Below are positions 6,921 through 13,645 of a stretch of 44,369 nucleotides of DNA, piece by piece. The notes under the pieces were generated by a model. The model saw only the letters and a program-made list of their open reading frames with translations, was not told where the DNA came from and ran no database searches. The translations under genes and the position numbers were made by a program. The DNA lies in the IMG/VR virus record IMGVR_UViG_3300047443_000093, positions 1-44,369 of that record. One strand, 5' to 3'. How positions within the stretch are numbered: position 1 is the stretch's first letter; each line of letters opens with the position of its first letter. The stretch is from a virus.

Positions 6921-6935
6921 GTTCTTGTCTTGTTC
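6921..6935 (+). promoter_or_regulatory. LexA (SOS) box, alphaproteobacterial type
   Basis: GTTC-TTGTCTT-GTTC matches the alphaproteobacterial LexA direct repeat GTTC-N7-GTTC exactly. It overlaps a plausible promoter (TTGTTC at 6930-6935, with TTTTAT or TTTATA 16-17 bp downstream) and lies 50 bp before the 82-aa gene. The copy at 42144 has the same flanking TTGTTT. Repression by host LexA and release on DNA damage are inferred from the motif. Confidence 0.78.
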
Positions 6936-6985
6936 TTGTTTTCGAGTCATGTTTTATACGGTACTCGCGTTAAGGAGGTAGGAAC

Positions 6986-7234
6986 ATGCCATCGTATTTC
7001 GTCGTTCAGTCCTTCAGCTCTGGCAAAGGCGGCGTCTTGCCCGATTCTCCTTTCCAGGCTCAAAATATAGACCATGCGCGCCGAATGGCCCGACGGATGG
7101 CGCAGACGAAGGCAATGGTGGTTGCCTTTATGCGGGAGGGCAATCCAAAGACTGGCGATTATGGCGACCCAAAACTCATCTATGCCCACGGCGAAAATCT
7201 CCCCGAAGAAGTCGCCAGTATGGAACGAGCTTGA
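6986..7234 (+). CDS. small protein under LexA-box control; antirepressor candidate
   Basis: An 82-aa protein, first gene after the SOS box, with a very strong ribosome site (TAAGGAGG). It starts with a hydrophobic beta segment (MPSYFVVQSF), has a Lys/Gly-rich turn, a basic helix (DHARRMARRMAQTKAMVVAF) and an acidic tail (GENLPEEVASMERA). I recognise the type as a small hypothetical protein in Rhizobiales, with no assigned function. Its position next to the repressor suggests an induction role like that of the LexA-controlled tum gene of coliphage 186. That role is inference only. Confidence 0.7.
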   Translation: MPSYFVVQSFSSGKGGVLPDSPFQAQNIDHARRMARRMAQTKAMVVAFMREGNPKTGDYGDPKLIYAHGENLPEEVASMERA

Positions 7235-7247
7235 GGTATCTCTAATT

Positions 7248-7475
7248 ATGGCGATCATTCATCAGATCAGGCCGAAGTATAAGACCCGCAATGAGGAAAT
7301 CGTTGCGGGTCTCTTTAAGGCGGCTGGAGCAGATCCATCGCCGAGCCCCGAAATTATTGTAAAGCGGAAGGCGGCTGAGATCTCATATCTCATGGCGTTG
7401 GTTCACGGCGGCGATTGGCGCGTTGAGATTGATCACCAAGCGGGTTTTGTTCTGATTTCTCCACAGCTGCCGTAG
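7248..7475 (+). CDS. small hypothetical protein overlapping the repressor 3' end
   Basis: A 75-aa, mainly basic protein with a helix (KTRNEEIVAGLFKAAGADP), a second helix (IVKRKAAEISYLMALVHGG) and a C-terminal beta hairpin. It follows the SOS-box gene by 13 bases and is probably cotranscribed. Its last 86 bases overlap the end of the repressor gene on the opposite strand, so its transcript is antisense to the repressor mRNA. No family recognised; the start at 7248 has only a moderate ribosome site. Confidence 0.55.
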   Translation: MAIIHQIRPKYKTRNEEIVAGLFKAAGADPSPSPEIIVKRKAAEISYLMALVHGGDWRVEIDHQAGFVLISPQLP

Positions 7476-7818
7476 GTGACACGAACGTGCCAATGATTGC
7501 GATTGCTCGATCTAGCTGGGAGCGATCCACCCCATAAGCGAGCATCGCTGATCGCAACATCGCATCAGGAGATTTAGCCTGATCCCTATTCTTCGGGTCG
7601 GTACTCAAAAGGTCTGCTGGCGAGCATCCATAAAGGCTAGCCAAGCCCTCGACGTGCTGTTGAAGATATGGAGTTAGAGCATTTTCCATCTTCGATAGTA
7701 GGGCGCGCGACACGTTGATGGCGTCTGCGGCTTCCTGTTGGCCTATTCCTTTGTGATCTCTCCATGCTTGGAGAAAGGTCCGACCAAGAACGGGTTTGGG
7801 TTTCTTTATGGGTGCCAT
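7390..7818 (-). CDS. XRE-family phage repressor candidate (cI position)
   Basis: A 142-aa protein with an HTH_XRE domain at about residues 15-70 (LGRTFLQAWRDHKGIGQQEA, then ADAINVSRALLSKMENALTP). The C-terminal part is short and polar (DRSQLDRAIAIIGTFVSPTA) with no S24/LexA Ser-Lys peptidase signature, so self-cleavage is not expected. Divergent from a small Cro-like gene across 92 bp with repeated ATTCAC motifs, it is the best lysogeny-repressor candidate. The ribosome site is weak or distant. An alternative is that the XRE gene at 5843 is the true immunity repressor. Confidence 0.78.
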   Translation of the reverse strand: MAPIKKPKPVLGRTFLQAWRDHKGIGQQEAADAINVSRALLSKMENALTPYLQQHVEGLASLYGCSPADLLSTDPKNRDQAKSPDAMLRSAMLAYGVDRSQLDRAIAIIGTFVSPTAAVEKSEQNPLGDQSQRANRRREPTP

Positions 7819-7862
7819 ATTCAGATTTTCGCACCCCTCGCAATCGCCGTCGATGCAATGTC

Positions 7863-7903
7863 ATTCACATAGTGCTTGACATTCACGTTCATCATATTCA
7901 CAT
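7863..7903. promoter_or_regulatory. repressor/cro operator-promoter region
   Basis: The intergenic region 7819-7910 holds ATTCACAT (7863-7870), ATTCACGT (7881-7888) and ATTCACAT (7896-7903). A TTGACA -35 element (7876-7881) reads toward the Cro-like gene; no good -10 is visible at 17 bp. Three spaced repeats straddling a divergent promoter between two HTH genes are typical of phage operators. Confidence 0.6.
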
Positions 7904-7910
7904 CTTGAGT

Positions 7911-8105
7911 ATGAAAACGCTCGCTGAACTGATGAAAGAGACTGGCACGACCGATGCGGCACTTGCTGCTTTGGTCAGGTGTGATCGATCGATGATCACC
8001 AAAATTCGCCACAGACAGGCGACTCCTTCTCTGCCTCTCGCGCTCGAGATCAGCAAAGTGACCGGGGTCCAGATTGAAGCGCTTATGCCTGAGGCCGCCG
8101 AATGA
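7911..8105 (+). CDS. Cro-like small HTH protein
   Basis: A 64-aa protein that is nearly all HTH (TLAELMKETGTTDAALAALV, then RCDRSMITKIRHRQATPS). It resembles Cro/YdaS-type regulators that oppose the lysogeny repressor. The start at 7911 lies eight bases after the last ATTCACAT repeat. The longer upstream frame would run through the operator region and is rejected. It is the first gene of the rightward early transcript. Confidence 0.82.
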   Translation: MKTLAELMKETGTTDAALAALVRCDRSMITKIRHRQATPSLPLALEISKVTGVQIEALMPEAAE

Positions 8106-8225
8106 CGCGCCTCTTCCCGTCTGGTGGCTTTGGCCGCATCCGAAGCCACCGATCAACCGCGCCGGTCTCGCCTGACCTGCGCGGTCAGTTTCCCGAGTGC
8201 CGTCTCCTTCATCGCGGCGCCACCT

Positions 8226-8263
8226 CCCACCAGGGTGCATGTCCGCGCTCTGGTGGGTTTTTT
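8226..8263 (+). terminator. rho-independent terminator after the cro-like gene
   Basis: CCCACCAG and CTGGTGGG pair perfectly (8 bp) across a 16-nt loop and are followed by six T residues. Its place between cro and the CII-like gene matches tR1 of lambda. It would limit early rightward transcription unless antiterminated. The 8106-8225 stretch shows no convincing gene. Confidence 0.85.
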
Positions 8264-8283
8264 CATAACGAAAGGACGCCGCC

Positions 8284-8430
8284 ATGTTCCGCCGCATATT
8301 GGATTGCATCCTCGATCGCATTGCGGGGGCCTTGGCACCGCACGTCGATCGCCGGCTTAGGGATCGACAGATCCAGATCTCCGTCGAAACGATACATGAC
8401 AAGGACGGATTCCACCTCTCGCTCAAGTGA
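8284..8430 (+). CDS. small hypothetical protein (48 aa)
   Basis: A short frame of 48 aa with an AAAGGA site upstream and natural amphipathic character (MFRRILDCILDRIAGALAPH, then a basic stretch DRRLRDRQIQISVE and a polar end). It lies just after the terminator and its last eight bases overlap the end of the reverse-strand gene at 8423. Only its composition and ribosome site support it. Confidence 0.5.
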   Translation: MFRRILDCILDRIAGALAPHVDRRLRDRQIQISVETIHDKDGFHLSLK

Positions 8431-8737
8431 GTCCGGAGAGCTGTCCCTTTTGGGACCGGCGCTGAATATCCGCGACCATGGATGTGATTTCGGTCACCGT
8501 TTCGTCGGCTCCCTTTGCGATTTCGAGGATCAATTGGGAGGCATCGACGTTGCCGCCGTCCTCCGCAGCAATTGCATCCTCCCGCAATCTGGTCGTGAAG
8601 TTTGCAAATTTGGCAATCAGTTCCTGTCCGTCCGGTCGCGCAGCGATGAGTTGCGAGACGACCGATTTCAGCACCAGAATGGTGCCATACATGTCGCCGA
8701 CGCTGTGAAATCCGGCAGTCACGTTTCTGTTCGTCAT
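8423..8737 (-). CDS. hypothetical helical protein
   Basis: A 104-aa protein with long helices (SVGDMYGTILVLKSVVSQLI, then ELIAKFANFTTRLRED and ASQLILEIAKGADETVTEIT), suggesting a small helical bundle or dimer. The start at 8737 has GAAGGA about ten bases upstream. It is the only leftward gene inside the rightward early region, so it is probably expressed separately, perhaps in the lysogen. No family recognised. Confidence 0.68.
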   Translation of the reverse strand: MTNRNVTAGFHSVGDMYGTILVLKSVVSQLIAARPDGQELIAKFANFTTRLREDAIAAEDGGNVDASQLILEIAKGADETVTEITSMVADIQRRSQKGQLSGLT

Positions 8738-8793
8738 GGTTGTGATTCCTTCGTTGTTTGGCAACGCGAAACGAGCACGACCATAGCGAGAAG

Positions 8794-8830
8794 TCCAGCA
8801 GCGCGGCGCCGCCTGCGCTGCGCTGCTGGA
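8794..8830. repeat. 11-bp hairpin in divergent intergenic region
   Basis: TCCAGCAGCGC and GCGCTGCTGGA pair perfectly around a 15-nt loop containing GGCGCC. The stretch 8738-8954 otherwise holds only promoters or leaders for the divergent genes at 8737 and 8955. No T tract follows. Confidence 0.5.
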
Positions 8831-8954
8831 TGTTATCGACCGAGATATGCATGCGGACCTCCGTGATGCCTTGGACTCTACGACGCTAGAGACATCTCCC
8901 GCGTCTTTCACCGGAATCTTTTTGGAAAAAATTCCCTTGACGAGGGAGGTCTCC

Positions 8955-8966
8955 TTGCACGTGCAA
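8955..8966. promoter_or_regulatory. 12-bp palindrome over the start codon
   Basis: TTGCACGTGCAA is a perfect palindrome that contains both candidate start codons of the CII-like gene, right after its Shine-Dalgarno sequence. It could be an autoregulatory operator, or chance in coding sequence. Confidence 0.35.
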
Positions 8967-9428
8967 AAACCTGAGAATATCCGCCCGACCACTCCAGAAG
9001 AGCGGCGTGACCTCAAGATGCTGACGCAGCGGGCAGTCCGCAATGTCGGCGGCTCCAACTTCGCGAACGATACCCGCGTCGTGGAGAGCAAGCTTTCGGA
9101 ATATGGCAATCCCGCCATCGAGCGGCAGTTCATGCCGATCGATGTGGTGGCGGATCTGGAGCGCGTCCTTGGCTATCCCATCATCACTGAACATCTTGCG
9201 CAGATGCAGGGATTCAGGGTGGTTTCCGATGAGGCCGTAGCTGAAGAGCCTGACATGGAAGATGTCGGCGCGCTGTCCGATACGCAGGGCAAACTGCTGT
9301 CGATGCTGATCCGCTATGCGCCGAATGGATATGACCATCGCGAGCGCCGCGAGATACTTCCGGTCGCCGAAGCGCTGCTGGTTCAGCTTCAGGAGCTTAT
9401 CAAAGGCCTGAAGGGAGTGGCGATATGA
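8955..9428 (+). CDS. CII-like phage regulatory protein
   Basis: A protein of about 157 aa. Residues around SKLSEYGNPAIERQFMPIDV and ADLERVLGYPIITEHLAQMQ resemble the phage regulatory CII/YmfL-type families, which select targets as a regulator of early genes. A long C-terminal helix follows (VAEALLVQLQELIKGLKGV). The start is taken as TTG 8955 (GTG 8961 is equally possible) because GAGGGAGG ends five bases before; an ATG at 8847 lacks a ribosome site. The start codons lie inside the palindrome TTGCACGTGCAA. Family assignment is moderate. Confidence 0.65.
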   Translation: MHVQKPENIRPTTPEERRDLKMLTQRAVRNVGGSNFANDTRVVESKLSEYGNPAIERQFMPIDVVADLERVLGYPIITEHLAQMQGFRVVSDEAVAEEPDMEDVGALSDTQGKLLSMLIRYAPNGYDHRERREILPVAEALLVQLQELIKGLKGVAI

Positions 9429-9661
9429 CCGCCGTCACCGAACCGGGCGTCAGCCGCAAGGGACGCACGTTGCTGTATCGTGTCTGCATCCAGCAACGTC
9501 GACATGGCCGGCCCTATCGACTTCGCTGTGATGATGACCGCTGCGGCGCAGCCAACGCCTCGCGCGGCGGCTATGTGCGCCGAGTTCCGGATGCTGCCGA
9601 CTTCGTTGCGCTGACGGATAAGGGCGAAGCCTTTCTCCACCGGCTGATGAGGTGCGAATGA
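9425..9661 (+). CDS. small basic hypothetical protein
   Basis: A 78-aa, Arg-rich protein with three cysteines in the second half (RLRCDDDRCG and a final RCE). Its C-terminal helix (DKGEAFLHRLMRCE) resembles a winged-helix end. It is coupled by ATGA overlaps to the genes on both sides, so it is a genuine operon member. Unrecognised. Confidence 0.65.
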   Translation: MTAVTEPGVSRKGRTLLYRVCIQQRRHGRPYRLRCDDDRCGAANASRGGYVRRVPDAADFVALTDKGEAFLHRLMRCE

Positions 9662-9855
9662 TCAAGCGCACCGGATCCGCGCCGGCTGAAACCATGTCGG
9701 CCTTCGATTCCCTTCCCAAGCCGCTCCGGCAAGCCATTGCCGGAGCGGCATTCGTCTATGATCCCAGGGAGATCGCAGCGCGCATCGTGACCGGCAGACG
9801 GCCGGAAACGATCCTGCGCGGGATTCTCCGTTACGAACGGAGGGCGGCGCAGTGA
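9658..9855 (+). CDS. small hypothetical protein, DUF6525-like
   Basis: A 65-aa protein whose core (SAFDSLPKPLRQAIAGAAFVYDP) resembles small phage and alphaproteobacterial proteins of the DUF6525 kind, with an LPxPLR motif. It is followed by a basic helix. The ATG at 9658 overlaps the previous stop. Four-base overlap with the methylase gene downstream. Function unknown. Confidence 0.65.
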   Translation: MIKRTGSAPAETMSAFDSLPKPLRQAIAGAAFVYDPREIAARIVTGRRPETILRGILRYERRAAQ

Positions 9856-11342
9856 CTGAAAAGATCAAGCCCGGCGAACGTGCCAACCGGATCTTGCAGT
9901 CAGCTGTTGCAGACGGTGTTTTTATAGCGATCGATGATGGCGACCGGAAATCAGCAGCGCAGCTCAATGCGCGCCGGCTGTTGTCCCGCGACCGCAAGGA
10001 TGGTCGCAAATGGTATCCAACAGACAAGGCGCGTGAACACATAGCCGCTCAGACGCGGCAGCCGGAACCGCCGCAGGCGCAAAGCGCGGACACATACGGC
10101 AGCAAGTATGCTCTTCCGCGCTACCCTGATCGCATCCCGCATCATGCCTTGGCGGGCCTGTTTCCCATGTTTGCGGCGACAGAGCTGGACGAGCTGGCCG
10201 ACGACATTCGCGCGCGCGGACAGGAGCAGCCGGTCTGGATTCTCGATGGCAAGATCATCGACGGGCGAAACCGCGACGAAGCCTGCCACCGGATCGGCAT
10301 CGATCCGTGGACCAAGGATTACGAGGGAGACGATCCGCTTGGCTTCGTCCTCTCGCTCAATCTTCGCCGCCGTCACCTGACAGATGGTCAGCGCGCCATG
10401 GTCGCGGCGAAGATTGTCGATTGGGATCGCGGCATGAATCAGGCGACGGCCGGGTCAGCAAATTTGCCGACCCGCGAAGCCGCGCGCCGGATGTCTATTT
10501 CGGAACGAGCCGTCACTGCAGCAAAGCGGGTTCGCGACCAGGGGGCGCCGGCGCTCTTGGCAGCCATCGAGGCAGGCAGAATCTCCGTCAATGCCGGCGA
10601 GTCGCTGAGCTACCTCGGACGGCAAGCGCAGGAAGAGGTTTTGCGCGCCGAGAAGAAGGAAATCATCGCCAAGGCGAAAGCGATCCGCACCGAGCGGCAA
10701 CAGCATTCCCGCATGATCCGCACCGCCTTGATCAATCACATCGCCGAGAAGGGCGAGTGTGTAGCGGGTGAAATGCCGCGCGCGGCCTTTGCCATCGGCT
10801 ATTGCGATGTGCCCTGGCAACAGGAGGCATGGAGCGACGAGACCGGGCAGGATAAGGGTCTGCCTTATCCCTCGATGACGGTCGACGAGCTGATGGCGCT
10901 GTGCGCTGGCGACCGAAGCCCGTTCACGCAGGATGCCATCCTTTATTTCTGGACGACGACGAACCGCCTTGATGATGCCCTCAGGATCATCAAGGCGTGG
11001 GGCTTCAGCTATGTCAGCATGATCACATGGGACAAGGTGAATATTGGCATGGGCCGATGGGTGCGCGACCGCACGGAGCATCTGCTCATCTGCAAGCGCG
11101 GCAATTTCCCCGGCATCGATCTCTATACCCCGAAGCCGGAAAGCCTCTACAGCGAAGTAAAGACCGAACATAGCCGCAAGCCCGACTGGTTTTCCGACGA
11201 GATCGACCGTCTCTATCCCGACATGCGCAAGCTGGAACTGTTTCAGCGCAAGGAGAGCCTGCAGCCGGGCGATATCAGGCTCAGCGGCAAATGGGAATTC
11301 TGGGGCAACCAGGCGGGCTCGCCAGAAGGCGAGGCCGCGTGA
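9852..11342 (+). CDS. ParB-like domain fused to MT-A70 adenine methyltransferase
   Basis: A 496-aa protein in three parts: a basic, possibly winged-helix N-terminus (1-75), a ParB/Srx-like domain (about 90-175, with VWILDGKIIDGRNRDEACHR) followed by an HTH-type region to about 260, and an MT-A70 N6-adenine methyltransferase domain (about 312-485). The catalytic motif IV reads DVPW (319-322) rather than DPPW. Later motifs are present (WTTTNRLDDAL, ITWDKV, RTEHLLICKRG, HSRKPDWFSDEI). It probably modifies adenines in phage DNA against host restriction. Whether the variant motif keeps activity is open. Confidence 0.88.
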   Translation: MTEKIKPGERANRILQSAVADGVFIAIDDGDRKSAAQLNARRLLSRDRKDGRKWYPTDKAREHIAAQTRQPEPPQAQSADTYGSKYALPRYPDRIPHHALAGLFPMFAATELDELADDIRARGQEQPVWILDGKIIDGRNRDEACHRIGIDPWTKDYEGDDPLGFVLSLNLRRRHLTDGQRAMVAAKIVDWDRGMNQATAGSANLPTREAARRMSISERAVTAAKRVRDQGAPALLAAIEAGRISVNAGESLSYLGRQAQEEVLRAEKKEIIAKAKAIRTERQQHSRMIRTALINHIAEKGECVAGEMPRAAFAIGYCDVPWQQEAWSDETGQDKGLPYPSMTVDELMALCAGDRSPFTQDAILYFWTTTNRLDDALRIIKAWGFSYVSMITWDKVNIGMGRWVRDRTEHLLICKRGNFPGIDLYTPKPESLYSEVKTEHSRKPDWFSDEIDRLYPDMRKLELFQRKESLQPGDIRLSGKWEFWGNQAGSPEGEAA

Positions 11343-11638
11343 CCGCCTTTCCGCCCGATGTCGATCAATTGGAAGATGCTGAGACCGATCAGCAGCGCGC
11401 CCGCTGGCTTCTGCGTGCGTCGTTATCCCTCCTGCTGCGCGACGAGAGCCATATTCGCCGTCGCCTGCAGCTCGCGCAATTCCAAGCCGGCGTCGTCTAT
11501 CTCGACGCCGAGCTTTCCTTTCTTCGCAATACGCGCCGCGACGACGGCGGTCCCACCGATCTGGTCGGGATCGAAGTCGCTCGTGGCCGCATGGACAGAA
11601 TCGCTAGCGGTCTACCGCCGCGACACATGGGGGCCTGA
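11339..11638 (+). CDS. hypothetical protein between the two methylases
   Basis: A 99-aa protein starting at a GTG that overlaps the methylase stop (GTGA). It is helical and charged (DAETDQQRARWLLRASLSLL then RDESHIRRRLQLAQFQ). No ATG is present in a sensible place in this frame. Stop and the next start abut (TGA-ATG). No family recognised; a longer upstream frame is rejected. Confidence 0.6.
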   Translation: MTAFPPDVDQLEDAETDQQRARWLLRASLSLLLRDESHIRRRLQLAQFQAGVVYLDAELSFLRNTRRDDGGPTDLVGIEVARGRMDRIASGLPPRHMGA

Positions 11639-13645
11639 ATGTACGCGGGGACAATCTTCGGGGATACGACCACATCGCAGATCGTGGCGACCATGCAGGG
11701 TGATGGTGGCCGCTTGCCGCCCATGATCATCGACAGCTTTGCCGGAGGCGGAGGGGCATCCACTGGTATCGAAATGGCTTTGGGCCGCTCGCCGGATATA
11801 GCGATCAACCACAATGCGGATGCGTTGGCGTTGCACGCGGCCAATCATCCCGACACCCTTCACCTGTCTGAGAACGTCTACAAGGTCGATCCTCTCGACT
11901 ATCTCAGGGGCCGGCATATCGGGCTTGCCTGGTTCTCGCCCGACTGCAAGCACTTTTCCAAGGCGAAGGGGGGCAAGCCTGTCGAGCGTAATATCCGCGA
12001 TCTTTGCTGGATCATTCCCGGATGGGTCGACCGCATTCAGAAGAGCGGCGGCAAGGTCGACGTGATCATCATGGAGAACGTCGAGGAGTTCAAGGATTAC
12101 GGCCCGCTGATGCATACCGAGCGCGGCCAGATGCCTGATCCGGAGCGCAAAGGCGAAACCTTCCGTAAGTGGTGCCGGACGATCCGAAAGCTCGGCGGAC
12201 ATATCGAGCATCGCGAGCTGCGTGCCTGCGACTATGGAGCGCCGACGATCCGCAAACGGTTATTCGTGATCATCCGTTTCGACGGGTTGCCTGTGGTCTG
12301 GCCCAAGGCCAGCCACGGCGCACCGGACGATCGCGACGTGATTGCCGGTCGCAAGTTGCCATGGCGTACGGCGGCGGAAATCATCGACTGGTCGTTGCCT
12401 TGCCCTTCGATCTTCGACTCGAGCGCCGAGGTCATGGAAAAGCACGGTCTCAAGTCGGTTAGGCCGCTCGCGGATAACACCATGGCTCGCGTCGCGCGAG
12501 GGATGAAGCGCTATGTGCTGGATGCGGAACGGCCGTTCATCGTCAACCTGACCCATGGTGCGCGCTGCGAGGATCTGGCGCAGCCGTTCAATACCATCAC
12601 AGGGGCGCATCGGGGCGAGAAGGCCGTCGTGTCACCATCGCTTATCTCCGTCGCTCACGGCGATAGCGGAGGCAGGCGGGAATATCCGCTTTCCGATCCT
12701 TTCGGCGTTGTGACGTCTGGAGGTATCGGCCACGCCGTTATCGCTCCGCACCTGATGACGATGCGAAACTCGGGAAAGCCGTTCAACGGCGCTGACGAGC
12801 CGACGCATACGATCACGGCTGGCGGGGCTGGGTTGACGCTTGTTGCTCCCGTTCTAACCGCGGCTCAACAAGGTGGATCTGTCCGTAGCGTCGAGCAGCC
12901 CCATCACACCATCACGGCCAGCAATAAGGATCAGAACTGCGTTGCTACGGCCTTTCTCGCGCAGCACAACAATGACAGTCGGCGCATCGGTGGCGTTAAT
13001 CCGGGTAGATCGTTGGATGAGCCGTTGTCGACCGTGACGGCCAGCGGCGCTCAGCAAGGCGCAGTCGCGGCCTTCATCTCCCGTCAGTTCGGCGCCTCGA
13101 CAGGCCACAAAGCGGACGAGCCTCTGGCGACGACGACGGCGGCAGGCGGTGGAAAGTCGATGCTGGTCGCGCCATACCTCCAGGCATATTACGGGACCGG
13201 AGACGGCGGCGAAGAGGATCAGCCGTGCCGGACGATCACGACCAAAGACCGTCACGGGCATGTCGAGGCACAGGTAGGCGCTCCGCCATTCACCGAGGAT
13301 CAGGAAGCGCGCGCCAGACGGGTTGCCGATTTCCTTCGCTCCCATGGTTTTTGGGATGAGCGCGAATTCGTGAGTATCGTCATAGGCGGCGAAGTCTTCG
13401 TCGTCGTTGACATCGGCATGCGGATGCTGACGCCACGCGAGCTTTACAACGCGCAAGGCTTTCCGCCGCAGTACGTCATAGATGGCGTCTGGATCGCGCC
13501 AGAGGCGGGAGGAGAAGCGGTCTGGCGTGCATTTCCGAAGTCGGTTCAGGTCAGCTGCGTGGGCAACTCAGTGTCGCCCGTTATCGCCGCAGCGCTTGCT
13601 GCTGCCAACGCAGATCATTGCCACGTCGAAAGGATGGCGGCATGA
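11639..13645 (+). CDS. C5-cytosine DNA methyltransferase with repeat-rich recognition region
   Basis: A 668-aa enzyme. Motif I is DSFAGGGGAS (32-41); motif IV is SPDCKHFSKAKGG with catalytic Cys103; motif VI is ENV (146-148); motif VIII is IRKRLF (204-209); motif X is VGNSVSP (641-647). Between VIII and X lie about 235 residues with seven imperfect repeats of 33-41 residues, each keyed by (E/Q/D)P-x-x-T-h-T, at 315, 353, 387, 420, 461, 494 and 528. This replaces an ordinary target-recognition domain. It probably methylates phage DNA for anti-restriction. The N-terminal 28 residues before motif I may be optional if ATG 11723 is used. Confidence 0.93.
   Translation: MYAGTIFGDTTTSQIVATMQGDGGRLPPMIIDSFAGGGGASTGIEMALGRSPDIAINHNADALALHAANHPDTLHLSENVYKVDPLDYLRGRHIGLAWFSPDCKHFSKAKGGKPVERNIRDLCWIIPGWVDRIQKSGGKVDVIIMENVEEFKDYGPLMHTERGQMPDPERKGETFRKWCRTIRKLGGHIEHRELRACDYGAPTIRKRLFVIIRFDGLPVVWPKASHGAPDDRDVIAGRKLPWRTAAEIIDWSLPCPSIFDSSAEVMEKHGLKSVRPLADNTMARVARGMKRYVLDAERPFIVNLTHGARCEDLAQPFNTITGAHRGEKAVVSPSLISVAHGDSGGRREYPLSDPFGVVTSGGIGHAVIAPHLMTMRNSGKPFNGADEPTHTITAGGAGLTLVAPVLTAAQQGGSVRSVEQPHHTITASNKDQNCVATAFLAQHNNDSRRIGGVNPGRSLDEPLSTVTASGAQQGAVAAFISRQFGASTGHKADEPLATTTAAGGGKSMLVAPYLQAYYGTGDGGEEDQPCRTITTKDRHGHVEAQVGAPPFTEDQEARARRVADFLRSHGFWDEREFVSIVIGGEVFVVVDIGMRMLTPRELYNAQGFPPQYVIDGVWIAPEAGGEAVWRAFPKSVQVSCVGNSVSPVIAAALAAANADHCHVERMAA
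12575..13282 (+). repeat. seven imperfect coding repeats in the cytosine methylase
   Basis: The encoded units share an (E/Q/D)PxxTITA core, a Gly-rich or polar turn and a hydrophobic strand such as LVAPxL. Their spacing is 38, 34, 33, 41, 33 and 34 residues. DNA copies are diverged, so this is an old duplication rather than a recent expansion. Confidence 0.75.

Noticed and set aside
8105-8360. Open frame continuing after the TGA of the cro-like gene, suggesting stop readthrough
   Set aside because: The downstream residues are Pro/Arg-rich without conserved character, and a strong terminator lies inside the stretch.
9450-9737. Minus-strand frames across the small early genes
   Set aside because: The plus-strand genes here are linked by consistent ATGA overlaps, which is stronger evidence than open length on the other strand.
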